Below are positions 33,001 through 44,439 of a stretch of DNA of 64,000 nt, one piece after another. How positions within the stretch are numbered: the first letter of the stretch is position 1; every line of letters starts with the position of its first letter. Origin of the DNA: Atriophallophorus winterbourni (lineage: Eukaryota; Platyhelminthes; Trematoda; Plagiorchiida; Microphallidae); assembly GCA_013407085.1 (NCBI GenBank), contig JACCGJ010008706.1, positions 1 through 64,000 on the forward strand, given 5' to 3'. The notes below the pieces were generated by a model. That model was not told where the DNA came from, made no database searches, and worked only from the letters and a program-made list of their open reading frames with translations. Both the position numbers and the translations under genes were made by a program.

Positions 33001-33595
33001 TAACTTCAAACTTGAAAATCTATCTTTTAATTTCTAAATGTTTCATATTTTTTAATCATGTTATTACCAACGTTTCTATAACCGTGAATCACGAATTTAT
33101 TCGAAATCACATTTAAGACATTGGGTAAACAGTTCATACTTTTTTCACTCTCAACTGCGGACAGTAACTTAATATTCCATGCACTTCATAACAGCGGACT
33201 ATATACATTTGTTCATTATATACAATTTTTTTAACGAGAATTTACTGTGCTGATTGCGTCAAACTAACAAATAGCATATTCACTGTTTAACATTTGTGCC
33301 TACACAAGTGACAGATTGATAAATTACCATAGATGAACCAAAGTTAAATATAGTTTAAATTTAACATATTTTCTATAAATCTCAATGCATGATTTCAAGT
33401 TACAAATCTCGAGTTGCAATAAAACGGACATAATTTATCCGAGATCTCATTAACATTTTATTTTTTGAAGCAATCATTCTTGTCTTTGGAGGTGATTTGT
33501 CAATATTCCTTTTTAATCTAACAGATGATCTATTGGTTAAGTGCAAATAGGATTTTTGAATAATCGTTGAATGTAGTTAGTAGTTTACGACGAGT
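33001..33595. other. Unassigned AT-rich sequence
   Basis: Nothing recognised. Confidence 0.5.
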
Positions 33596-33597
33596 AA

Positions 33598-34622
33598 TTA
33601 AAGGTAATTCAATGTTTTTAATGGTCTAAACAGCAACAAGCCTAACAACAACCATAGGATGGTAAAATTTGAAATTTAAGTGTATAAACAATATAAGAAC
33701 ATAGATTAAACAGTATATAAGTGTTCTGGAAACGAATTATGCAATAAAAATTCGTCTAATTTCGTTTTAAAGTCATGCAAGCTAGTGGCGTGAGCAACGG
33801 TTGAAGGTAAACTGTTTCAAGCAAAACAGACACGGACAGAGTAAAATTACCTTCTACAGTTCAGGCGGGAGTGGGGTACAACCAGCACATAATCATGGGT
33901 CTGATAATTCCTCGTATCCCTTCGCGTGAATTAATCCTGAAAGGGATGGTTCGGAATATGGAATGTTTTGTAAAGTAAGATAAGGTCTCCTCTGATTCGT
34001 CGATAGGCAAATTCAAACAGATTCAGTTGAGCTATCCTTTCTTTATATGGTTTGTTTCGGATGCTGAGAACTAGTTTCGTTGAGCGGTGATAGATTCGCT
34101 GCATAAGTTCCACATCCCTCTTGAGCCACGGAGACCATGACTGCACACCGTATTCCATGACTGGTCTCAAGTATGTATTCATGATCCTTGGGAATATCTT
34201 GGGCGAAAATTTCCCAAATACACGTTTGAGTAGATTTAGAACACGTGTTGCTTTTTTAAAGGCACTGTTAGTTTGAAGTGATGTTTTTAAACTGGAGCAT
34301 ATCCAGACACCCAAATCTTTTTCTTCACTGCAATTTTCAAGGACATGCGAACCTATGTGATATGTGAACTCTACTCGATTCCCCACATTCATGATCCTGC
34401 ATTTGTTGAAGTTAAACGGCAGTTTGTTCTTCAACGACCAGCTGTGAAGCGTATCAAGATCCTTTTGTAATAGCAGACAGTCTTCTGGACTACGAATGCT
34501 GCGCCAAATCTTTATGTCGTCCGCAAATAACGAAATTTTACATCGAACAATTTCCGGTATATCATTGACATAAACCAAAAAGAGGGTCGTACCAAGGACT
34601 GAGCCTTGGGAACCTTTCAAGT
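33598..34622 (-). mobile_element. LINE-C copy with the longest intact LINE-C frame
   Basis: 5'-truncated minus-strand copy. The open frame 34620-33931 (229 residues) starts in palm B ('GSQGSVLGTTLFLVYVND'), contains FADDIK with both catalytic Asp (about 34520-34540), 'NKLPFNFNKCRIMNVG', 'SEEKDLGVWICSSL', 'ATRVLNLLKRVFGKFSPKIFPRIMNTYLRPVMEYGVQSWSPW' and 'RRIRGDLILLYKTF'. The first residues of that frame come from the truncation edge. About 300 bp of C-terminus and 3' tail follow to 33598. The same tail recurs at 60140-60440 and 51850-51950. Confidence 0.88.
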
Positions 34623-35844
34623 ATTGAGTGAATGTTTATGTACGCTTTACTTGGTAACGTGTCAGCATAGAATGGAAAAATTTAGTCTACCGTTTTCCAA
34701 CGGGGATCCATATCGATGGAATGAAAGTTTCTAATGAATCAGTGAGAACGATATGCTTGTTAACGCTTCAGTTGTGACACGCATTCTGCGTCAGATAATT
34801 GGGAGTCGGTGCATTTATTTGACCAAACTGGTCATGACGGTTTTTAAGTCCGTCCAGATAGACAGAAGGATCAAAATTAATATCTGCTCCCTGCATGCTG
34901 TATATCTCTTCACGATTTTGTGTATTTAACAGCCGTAGAACGGTAATATAGATTATGAAAATGTACATCCAATTCACATTGTTTTTATTTCAATTTTTTA
35001 AACAATCTTTTAATATGATAAGATGTTGACCGAGAGTATAATGACATAGCATTTCAACCACAGAGCAACATTTCACAACAAAAATAACGATTTTTAGTTT
35101 ACTACTTCAAAAATGAGGGACTTGGTTGAGGACGCAATGTTGCACGGTACAGTTTTGCCGGGAACAGATGCTTACGATTTGACCACCCGGAATATTCATT
35201 CCAACGCGTGTGGTCTAGAATCTTGTTTCGATGAATGGTATTCAGAATATTTCTGGACACATATGGATAACATTATTGAATGGATAACGTTTGATGTTTC
35301 CAGTCTCTGTGTTTCCTAAACATGAGTTTTCAACTTCTTTGTAGATGATGCAGATGCCACATTATTATAAGTATCGCTTTAATCAGGTGCACCTTTGTGA
35401 ATCAAATGTTTCGAAGGATTTGACTAGATTTGACTAAACAAAATTTCCTAGATTTTACTTGTGACATTCACCTTCAACAGTGGAATCCGATGACAAACAA
35501 TATCAATATTCAAAAATAATTGCCCGTTGATAACTGCAATGATGGCCTTTAGTTAACATATCGGCGAGCCGTTGATCAAGTGCCTAGTTAAACATTGTTC
35601 AGCAGTTGACAGCAGCACACTCTTGGCAATTTTAAAATAAGTGGTTCAAAAGATGCACCCAAAATGAGCGCGCACCATTTTATATCAGCTAGCTTGGATT
35701 CATCAAAGTAACTTCACCTTTAGTGAGGTTCATATAGTTTTACTTCAATGCGCTTCGTTCTGAAACATTGACGTTCAGTCTAAACGGAGTTTTGACGCTT
35801 TCGACTCAATTTCTGTACTGTTGAGCTGTACCATGAACTCCTTA
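34623..35844. other. Unassigned sequence
   Basis: About 1.2 kb with no motif in any frame and no repeat copy recognised. Confidence 0.5.
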
Positions 35845-35859
35845 CAGAGGATTTTGGGA

Positions 35860-38800
35860 CCATGGTAGTTTATTAATAAATTGGGACGAAATTCGGATTA
35901 TCGTCAAGTTTTGATTTGAATATAGATAAAATGTTTGAGCTGACCAAATCGGCAGTTAGGGAAATCCAATCAAAGCACACACGTACCGAATAAAATACAT
36001 GCGGCCGTTCTGTTTGAAATATTGTATTTCCAACTTGCAACCATAGTTGTTGCTGGTAGTTCGAAGGTTGAATAATAAGTCCAGGAGGTGGGAAAAAGTA
36101 TTAAGTATTTTGTATGCGAGGATGAGATCACCTCGCATTCTCCTTTGTGCAAGTGTCTTGAGTTCCATTCGTCAGAGTCGCCCGGCGAATGGCATATTTT
36201 CGAATCCATTACCAAGCTTAGAGGCGCTATGAAATATGTGATCCAGAAGTAAGATGTCTTTTTGGAGCCATGGTGTCCAGGCTTGTGCGGCATAGTCTAG
36301 ATTCGGGTGTATATATGTGTTCATCATGAGTGGAAAACACCCCGGGGAAAACGTCCAAATATCCGCCGTAACATGCCAAGCAGCGAGACGCGCTTTTGTA
36401 AACGGTTTCGCATTGTAGACCATTTTTGAAACTACCACAAATCCAGACACCCAGGTCCTTTTTTTCTTCGGTGTACTCCAGGTTTTCATCGCCGTGCTTG
36501 TATTGATAGGAAAAGCAAAGATCACGTCTGATCTAAATCATCTTCGACTTTTACATATTCAACGACAGTTTATTTTGGGATGACCAGTGGTACAAAGCAT
36601 TCAAATCATTTTGTGGCAAAATACAATCGTCAGCATTTCTGATTCGCCTCCATACTTTTATGTCGTCAGCAAACACAACCATCTTACTGTCATTTGGTAT
36701 TGATATATCGTTCATATAAACTAGAAACTGTATTGGTCCAAGCACTGAGCCTTGTGGAACTCCGCTAGTGACATCGATTGTCTTCGATTATAGGCCGTCC
36801 GCTAGAACTCTGATGTCTGTGGCTGAGATAATCACTTCTCAATTCATGTAGTCTTCCAACAATACCGTGTTTCTTTAGCTTGTTCAAGAGTAAATTATTA
36901 TTAATTATGTCAAAAGGTTTAGAAATGTCCAGGTAACAAGCATGAATACATTTCCCCGCATCAACAACCCTCGTCCAATCGTCTAAGCTTTTCAGCAAAT
37001 TTGTTAGACGAGCAATTTCCGCGCACTATTTCTGCGGTTATTATTCGCTCAAAAACTTTTGATACCGAAGACAGCAATGTCACCGGCCTATAAATTATAA
37101 CATCTGAACAGCTGTCACCTTCGTAAACGGGTATTATTTGTCCCAGTTTTCAGTCTTTTGGTACCACAGCAGCTTGGAGCAACTTATTAAACATGCCGGA
37201 TAGTGGTTCAGATAGCTGTGCATGACAGTTTTTGAGCAGCTTTGTAGTTATCTCGTCTGGTCCTGGTGATTTATTTACGCTTAATTTTCGTAAGTAATGC
37301 GCTAACACCATCAGAGTAATCAATACTTTACTCAAGGTCGGTCGGTCAAGTCGAATGATTGGTTCTTGACCAGGCTCCGTGGATTTCGGCGTAAAAACTC
37401 CGGCATAAAATTTTGCTAACAGGTCAGCGGTCTGATTAATAGATTCAGTGAAGCCGGACGAAAATTTTATGGCAAAGACTCCAGGTTTAATATTCGTTCT
37501 ATCGTTTATAAGTATATATAAGAGCTTCGGATCTGAGAAATCAGATCAGAAAAGCTTGTTCATCATCTCGAGTTAAGCCGATAACTTTAATTTGCAGTCG
37601 AGTAAATTGTGCCCAAGAATCAGCTGTGTTGGTAGCCTTGTAAAATCTTCCGTGCCTTTGCCCATTGTTTCATCCACTTTTCAGTCCTGCTTCGCAGTAT
37701 AATTTTATTACGTTGAGAAGTTTTCTTCAAAACGTTCCTCAATATGGATTTCAGGTGATGTAAGAGAGAACACCAATGACTACCAGGATCGGAGTAATCC
37801 AGTTGTGCGAAACTAGTGCTTTGTAACTCAGCACACAGAGCACGCAGAACACACTTCTAAAGCATTTCGTTCCGTCACTGTTGCGCCTAGCGCTACAAAC
37901 GTACTCGAATTCTAGAACAACATATTAGCTTCGTCCGATTGGTGGTTTATGAACGATATTCTCTAAAGCTGTGTGTTCTGACGCAAGTATTAGGTCCAAG
38001 GTAGACGGCCGGTCTGATCCTTTCACATGAGTAAATCCAAAAACGTGGTTATAAACGAGTGCGTAATCCAAGACTGATCGAGCTTCATATTCAAGTGTTT
38101 TTGATGGATGATCATCCCGACTATAGGTACGATGAAAGTTGAAATCCCAACATTATCCATATTTGAGTATTCTACCGCGTTGTTACATAGCACAAAGCAT
38201 TAATCAGCTTATTGTTTAGGTCAAGAGTTGCTGTTGGAGAACGATATATAACTCCAATAATGCATTGGTCTCCAGCACCAAAGTGCATCAGTTATATCAA
38301 TGGTTCGGTCGTTCATAGCACTACAGATAAACGATTGCTTAAAGTAGAGTGCTGCTCCTCCGCCATCACCGAACGGTCACCCCGGAAAAGAGATATCCTG
38401 TGCAAAGAGAGTTCACTTTCAGACAATGCGGCATGAAATGACGTTTCTGTGATTACAACTATGTCCGGCGCCGTTTCATTACAAATCTCAGACAATTCGA
38501 TTAATTTGTTGTATAGATGCACTTAATTGTATTTTTTATGAGTAATGACGGGGAGTAAACTGAACTTATTCGACCGGCTTTTCTGTAGTCGGACTTAACA
38601 AGTAGTGATGAATCATGTGGTATGTGATAAGGCGTTAAACAGCGTGATGCCGGATCCCTCTGAATAGTCACTACCTGAGATGATAAAACATCTGAGCTGT
38701 ATATTGGTTGCCGACCGCTTGAATCGACAATAAGGTTTTGGTGTAAATTGCTCAGTCCGACTCCATTTGAGCCGGACCTCAGTCGTTTTTCGATTTATTG

Positions 38801-39100
38801 ATTTCTTCCATTTGGATGAAAACGCTGCTATCCGCTCTCTCTAGATGGGGGAGTGTTTAACTCAAGACAACGAGTTTGGGTGGGCTGTCTAACATTTTTG
38901 GGTCATTTTCGTTATCCTTTTTCCATCCCGACCTTACTATTTCGGCCATAGCGCTGGTGAAGAACGTAATCTTCAGGGTTTTTAGTCCATGCCCTTGATA
39001 TTTTGGCGAAAACGAACACGAAATGTGTCCGCAACAACGCATTAGAAATATCTCGAGAACAGGCAATGTGGCGCCATTGCTTGACGCCCTTTTGTACGGT
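35860..39100 (-). mobile_element. LINE-C, longest copy (endonuclease to 3' tail)
   Basis: Minus strand, 5' at about 39100. In order: an unrecognised Cys-containing segment (39066-38857, 'MRCCGHISCSF'), endonuclease start (38522-38313: 'NKLIELSEICNETAPDIVVITETSFH', catalytic Glu), endonuclease and linker relics (38300-37400), RT N-terminus ('VNKSPGPDEITTKLLKNC', 37260), palm A ('CYLDISKPFDIINNN', about 36930), palm B and FADD ('FLVYMNDISIPND', 'VVFADDIKVW', 36745-36670), thumb ('FSPGCFPLMMNTYIHP', 36390-36330) and C-terminus ('LAQRRMRGDLILAYKIL', 36155-36105), ending in the 3' tail near 35870. Frames change at least six times. At 3.2 kb it is close to full length for a CR1/jockey ORF2 region. 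Confidence 0.85.
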
Positions 39101-39289
39101 TTCCTGAATGGATGCTCGAGAAGAATTTTCCAGTATACTAAATAGAACTATACTTTGTGATAACGTTTTTCTTCAGGTTTCAAGCTACCCTTTATTTCAC
39201 ATCATGGTACATCGGGATATATGCAGCAGGTTGAATCGGGATCAGTCTTGATTAGGTACGCATTCAGCAGTACGTTCTCTATATCAGCC

Positions 39290-39530
39290 TCGTCGGATCA
39301 ATGCCGAGAGATTTATATCCCTCTTGCAAACATCTTTGTACCGGACTGCTCAAAGTTCGATTTGCTGATTCCAACTCACTATAGAGTAGACATTTCGGAA
39401 TACGACCATTTTCCATTCTTTGCACTTGACTCAGCTACCGTAGGTGGCGCCCCGTAGTAGGGTGAACACTAGATTCATTTTAAAAGCATTCCAGCATACG
39501 TCACTTTGTCCATCTACGATAGGTATTCTT
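39290..39530 (-). pseudogene. LINE-B C-terminal fragment
   Basis: The plus strand reads 'atgccgagagatttatatccctcttgcaaacatctttgtacc' and 'ggaatacgaccattttccattctttgcac', the complement of the KDVCK and ENGRIPK regions. Degenerate. Confidence 0.65.
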
Positions 39531-40494
39531 TAGTTATATTTATTGATTTTGGAATTCTACACGATTTCAGATATGCCGTCGTTCTGTGCTATTGGCACAG
39601 ATGAGTGTTACTCCTATAACGATTTTCCTGATTTTGTATCCTGTAGCTCAATGTGCGATATTTATTTGTCCATAAACGAGTTTGTAATTCCCCAATTTTA
39701 CTAACCATATCATTTTTCTATATCACTAACATTATCTCAATTTTTGAGAAATTAACCTGTGGATTTTTCAGCATTCGAGAGTTTTATTTCACCTTACATG
39801 TTTAACATTTTATTCTTTCTCAATGCTAAAAACAAACAAATTAATTAGCGATAAAACTCGGTCATGCCACCTCCTCGGTCTGAAAACGCTACCAACTTAA
39901 TAAATTATATGTATTATGATTCATTTTGATATATTGCCTCAAGTGCACATTCACTAATTAATCTTCCAACAATGAACCGCAAAATTCCAAATTGTTCCAA
40001 CCACTGACTCCGACAAAATGGCAGATTATTGTGTGACTCGCTCAGAGCTATTTGCAACGGGTTTATTCAACGGATTGAATTTCAACGAAAGGTCATTAAC
40101 AGGGCGTCATTAGTTAGTCTCGAATAAAATCGATTCGTTCATGGGTGTCTTAGATCACAACGCTTGTGGTTCATGCGGTAAATATCCGCATTGTTTACAT
40201 AACGAGATATAATTAAGGTAGTTAATGATGGATTGATCAGCAGAATCATGTTTCCGGTGGAAAGAGCACCAAAACTATTGCATTGGGGTGCTTGAACAGA
40301 TTTTATTGTATCCTGACCCAATGAATCACAGGCTAAATAATTGAATTATTTAGTTGCGTATCTGTTTCGAGTCATCTTTATTTTCGACGAATCTCGAATA
40401 CAGTCCCGTGATTAGCTTAATTAACAGATTAAAATGCTAAGATTGAGTAGGTGTATAAGTCAATCTAATCGTCTTCAACATTGCCTTGTTGCAA
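39531..40494. other. Unassigned AT-rich sequence
   Basis: Nothing recognised. Confidence 0.5.
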
Positions 40495-40610
40495 AATCTT
40501 TTATTAAAAACGTTATATGTTTTAGTCTCACTGAAACGAATCTTACAATCTCTGTTTGATGAAGGCAAACAGTTTGAACACACTGTTTGTACGCGAGGTT
40601 TGTGTTAAGG
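40495..40610 (+). mobile_element. RZ-A fragment, very degenerate
   Basis: 'gtctcactgaaacgaatcttacaatctctg' followed by 'tttgatgaaggcaaacagtttgaacac' has the order of the RZ-A pre-ribozyme segment and core, with TTGATGA. No ACCGGT. Confidence 0.5.
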
Positions 40611-41604
40611 ATAAGGAAGTTCAAAAACTCGTCAATTCCTTGGAGTTGACCCACTGTGTATATCGTTCTCACAGAGCTTGATTGTGCTAAACCATCTCCA
40701 AAGCGGCAGCAAAGTACAACCGTGATTTCCCACAGTTTGAAATGCATAATACTTAAGAAAGTTCACTTGGAGCATACATTAATCAATACTTCGTTTCGAA
40801 CCGGGTGGCCATTTCCCTTCTATTCGTTACGAATTTAACATCAATCGTGATAAATTACCAACATCTTGTGAACATTGATGATTAATTACGGTTCGGCTGC
40901 TTCAGGGATCAGTCAAAAGTTAAAATTAAATTATTCCGCTTGGAAGGTTTGAATTGCGAAATGGAAATTAGCTGCCTGGCAGTGGGTGAACCTAGTTGAT
41001 ATATTGCTTGCCCTTTGGACAGAGCGCACAAGATGCGACGGCAAACGAAATGTCAATTTCTTACGCATAGAAACCTTACTTCTGGAAACAAAAAATCATG
41101 GTTCACACTAGGTGGAAAGTTGGGTTTTGGCAATAGAGAGAATAAATGTTCAGGATTCGGTCGGAAATCCATGGAATGATGCGAAATATGAATCATGCGA
41201 GGGTTTAAGAAGACAATTTAGGAAACTCATTCATCTGTGCTTGTTTGCTGAGGAAAGATGCATTTCATTTTCATGCAGTAGAGCAAATATATCAACACTA
41301 TCTGTTGAAGCCCACAAAAGTTGAGTTGAAATTTAGAATTTGTAATACGTTTGTCACGTTCAGCACACGCATATTTTCCAGGTAATTTTCCATAATGTTT
41401 TAGCAAAGTGTGAATATTTATAACCACTCGGAAACAGTGTTCAAGATGATACTAAGGGGTATTTTTATCCGACTACATGTGCCATCAGTAGTGAGTACTT
41501 AAAATAATTTTGCTCAAAACTGTATTTAATTCATTTGTGGAGTTACGTTTCAATCAATAATAAGTAACATGAGTTGTACGGATTCCACGAGATCTACTTC
41601 ACAG
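40611..41604. other. Unassigned sequence
   Basis: Nothing recognised. Confidence 0.5.
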
Positions 41605-41975
41605 TGATTTAAAATCAGGAAGTCGTTTATTGGGCAGACCGCGCTTGCCCTACAAAGACGTTTGCAAAAGAGAAATGCAAGCTTTGAACGTTGACACGAG
41701 TTAGGAAAAACTTGATTTTGACCGATCAATGTGTACGCACTATGTAAAGCGGGATCTCAAAGGTGGGGTATAGCAGATACGGATGTTGGCGAATGAACAT
41801 GGAGCACGAAATGAACGTACAACTGACACCGATCTACTGAGTACTATGAGTGCTGCGGAAGAGACTGTTCGTCACGAATCGTATTGAACCACCGAGGAGC
41901 ATCAAACCATAATTTGCGTTTGATGTATATTCTCTGTCGACATCCATCGATAGAGGCTAACTACAAGAAGCTCAG
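41605..41975 (+). pseudogene. LINE-B 3' fragment
   Basis: 'ggaagtcgtttattgggcagaccgcg', 'ctacaaagacgtttgcaaaagag', DRS-region and zinc-finger segment, ending near 'gatagaggctaactac'. Several stops and changes. Confidence 0.7.
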
Positions 41976-42492
41976 CAATTTAGCGGCAGGGCGTGGATCT
42001 CGATTCATTGCGATTCAAACTTGACCCTTCTGGTTGAAAGCCAGTTGTCCTATTTGATCCGAAAAATTGGACTTATAAGTTTCGATTAAAGTAGCATATA
42101 GCATTCAATGTATGCAATGAAGGTAATATTTCTCAGAAAAAATATTGTTTCGGAAAGTTTCTAATTTGGCGCTTATTTACTAGTGTGTTGATGTCACTTA
42201 CCTAAATTGATGTCGTTACCTGAATCTATCGAATTTCTTAAGGCCTTTGTTTGTGGTGCCGAAAACCATATATTACTAAATAAGAATACTTTTGCCCAGG
42301 TAATAATGACTATTAGGATATCGAATTCGTTTCAAGGACAGCGAACGTTTAAAGTAACTGATGCTCACGGCCTCCTCAAGAAGTTTTGAATAACGTGGGG
42401 GATAATTTCATATTCTAATTTGTTTAACTAGACAATATCAGATCCATGCATTGCTCTTAGCCTTACTTGAGTAAGATCTTTCCAGCTATAAG
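41976..42492. other. Unassigned sequence
   Basis: Nothing recognised. Confidence 0.45.
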
Positions 42493-42536
42493 TGAAGTAT
42501 ATTGAACCAAAATATTCATTTGCATGCGTTTCCGTC

Positions 42537-42557
42537 ACACACACACACACACACACC
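42537..42557. repeat. (CA)n microsatellite inside RZ-B
   Basis: About ten CA units directly adjoining the ribozyme's stem I, probably grown from the native 'gtgtgt' of the unit. Confidence 0.9.
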
Positions 42558-42595
42558 ACGACCGGTTTCGTGCTGTTTGCAATCATCAGGTAGGG
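42554..42595 (-). ncRNA. Type I hammerhead ribozyme (RZ-B, core intact)
   Basis: On the minus strand: CCCTAC, CTGATGA (42589-42583), stem II TTGC/GCAC around AAACA with one mismatch at the closing pair, GAA, ACCGGT (42566-42561), cleavable C (42560), then GTGGTGTG. Stem I forms four pairs, one a wobble, before running into the GT repeat. Confidence 0.75.
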
Positions 42596-42634
42596 ACAGT
42601 AAGATCAGGATCCGTATGCGCTTGAAGTATATTG

Positions 42635-43154
42635 TGTTTCTCCTTCATCTGATTATTCTACTCATTGGTACGCTGAGATGGAAAGAAAAGTAAAATCAGT
42701 AATGAGACCTGACTACTGTATAAACATCAGGTTTTCCAACACCACGAAACAGTGTAAGAGAATAAAAACAAGAAACAAACTTTGTTGAATAATAATTTCG
42801 TCACTGAAAAATACAACGTTTACCTACAAACTGGTAACAGAACCCCACGTCCGGATTTTATCTCGATGCTGATCTCGGTTAGATAACCAGCTTCACACAC
42901 ACAAAACACACATTTGTCATCACTCCCTATAGCGAGCGCACAAATTCAATCAGCCACATCAATGAACAGCTGACAACAATGTGAACACATATTAGAAGCA
43001 TATCTCAAGAGTTACACATCAATAGGAAATTTAGATAGCGGAGAATAAATCCATAAGAAAGACTTATAAATATCGTGGTCATGTATGCTTTTCAATAATG
43101 AGTTCTGCGATATTCTAAATGCAGGGCAGTGAATAAATGACAACATTCAATCAC
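42635..43154. other. Unassigned sequence
   Basis: Nothing recognised. Confidence 0.45.
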
Positions 43155-43484
43155 CGTGTTGTTGCTGTTATTGAGCTCCATCGGTGGATGTAGACCATGG
43201 ATGTACATCACAATCGCATGAATATTCATGTTCTGCAGCTTTTTGAATGACTAAACAGTCCGATTCGGGAGGAACAATCTCTCCCACAGCGCTGGCAACG
43301 ATAGTCAGAACTCGTTTGTTTGGCATCAGTTGCACACCAGCGGCGTGATCTGCGTTCAGCAGCCAAAAGCTGTATCTGCTTCTACCCCGCTTGCGGGCGA
43401 CGCTTTACACAATGCCTCCAAAGTAAGCGGTCAAGAGCAAGTTCTTCCCAACTCGCCGGGTCAATGTCAACAGCTTTCATATCT

Positions 43485-43700
43485 ATAAAACACATTTGCA
43501 TGCATCCCCTTCACACAAAACACCCCACGACCGGTTTCGTGCTGTTTGCACTCATCCGGTAGGGAGATGCATGCAAATGTGTTTAATATTTATGGTCATG
43601 GGTTTTAACCCCATTCTACATTAGTGGGGGCTCATGTGATTGAACAGGTTGGTCGTACCAACCTTACCCAACAGTGGCATACAAGCGCAACTTGTTTAGG
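43485..43700. mobile_element. RZ-B insertion with 10-bp target duplication and internal inversion
   Basis: A 216-bp insert inside LINE-B, flanked by exact TTTCATATCT copies (43475-43484, 43701-43710). 43485-43565 is minus-oriented and holds the ribozyme; 43566-43700 is plus-oriented and holds 'gggttttaacccc', the perfect hairpin GGTTGGTCGTACCAACC (43647-43663) and 'caacagtggcatacaagcgcaacttgttta'. The two parts overlap in unit content, leaving a 19-bp perfect inverted repeat (43488-43506 and 43566-43584). The ribozyme (43523-43564) has CGGATGA, U4 changed, with all other parts perfect. Confidence 0.9.
43523..43564 (-). ncRNA. Hammerhead ribozyme with one core change (RZ-B)
   Basis: Minus strand: CCCTAC, CGGATGA (U4 to G), stem II GTGC/GCAC with loop AAACA, GAA, ACCGGT (43535-43530), C, GTGGGG. 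Stem I pairs over six positions. Only U4 differs from the best copy; the change is expected to abolish or greatly reduce cleavage. Confidence 0.75.
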
Positions 43701-44109
43701 TTTCATATCTGTTTTGCAAACGTACCGCAAGTGCGTTCTGCCCAATGATTGACTTCTTAATTGTAACTCACCATAGAGTAGATCTTTCGGAATACGACCA
43801 TTTTCCATTCTGTAGACATGACCAAGCCAACGCAGGCGGCGCTGTCGCAATAATGTCAACATGCTCTGTAGACCAGCTTTTGAAAGCACTTCAGCACCGT
43901 GCAGGATTCAAATAACCAATTATTAAAAGTCCTATCAAAACCAGGTGGTTGCATCAGCACCAATCCAAGTGCAGTTAAGAAGACGCATTCAAATGCGAAT
44001 TTTATTTACAATTTGATTGCTTCATCTTACTTATCACTTTGTATAGGATTCACCAAAAAACGGTAGAAAGTAAATTTGAGCGTCAAGTCTGTTAATGTCA
44101 AGGTTAAAA

Positions 44110-44395
44110 TATACACTAATGCACATTTTCATGCATTTTCATCACATACACATCAAGACCCGTTTTGGGACGTTTACTCACATGAGATAGGGGCGCAACT
44201 ATCAGAATCGACATGCGCTTAAATCAATGGAGGAAGTGAAAACATTTGCACATTTTTGCCACTATTGGATAAGGATGGTGCGGCCAACCTGTCCAAACAT
44301 ATGTGCCAGAACACATGTAGATAAGGTTTAAACTCAAGATGAGGAACAAAATGCTCATTAGCATGCGTTTCAATCACACATACCACATAATATAG
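44110..44395 (-). mobile_element. RZ-B repeat, degenerate (just over one unit)
   Basis: Plus strand reads 'ttttcatgcattttcatcacatacac', a ruined ribozyme ('gacccgttttgggacgtttactcacatgagataggg'), 'cactattggataaggatggtgcggccaacc', 'acacatgt', then the next unit's 'tagcatgcgtttcaatcacacatacc'. The block order is that of minus-strand RZ-B. Confidence 0.7.
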
Positions 44396-44439
44396 ATTAT
44401 CACTAATCTCGGTTGCACATGCCGAGTTGCCCTTTACAC

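Larger units (their letters stand above)
42505..42622 (-). mobile_element. RZ-B single insertion with 12-bp target duplication
   Basis: A 118-bp minus-strand RZ-B segment between exact copies of TGAAGTATATTG (42493-42504 and 42623-42634). On its own strand it starts 'agcgcatacggatcctgatc', includes a core-intact ribozyme, then a (GT)n expansion where other copies have 'ggggtgtgtatga', and ends 'gcaaatgaatattttggtt'. It is only about half a unit. The exact duplication shows it arrived by insertion rather than local rearrangement. The last bases of the duplication coincide with the element's own 'ttcaagcgc', so the left edge is uncertain by about 4 bp. Confidence 0.87.
43155..43900 (-). mobile_element. 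LINE-B 3' fragment, split by an RZ-B insertion
   Basis: Minus-strand copy in two pieces that were once contiguous: 43701-43900 ('LSKAGLQSMLTLLRQRRLRWLGHVYRMENGRIPKDLLYGELQL') and 43155-43484 (DRSH region, zinc-finger segment, 3' end with CAA repeats). The junction sequence TTTCATATCT is duplicated at 43475-43484 and 43701-43710 around the RZ-B insert. Uninterrupted copies at 46680 and 55510 show the empty site 'gctttcatatctcttttgcaaacg'. Confidence 0.9.
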
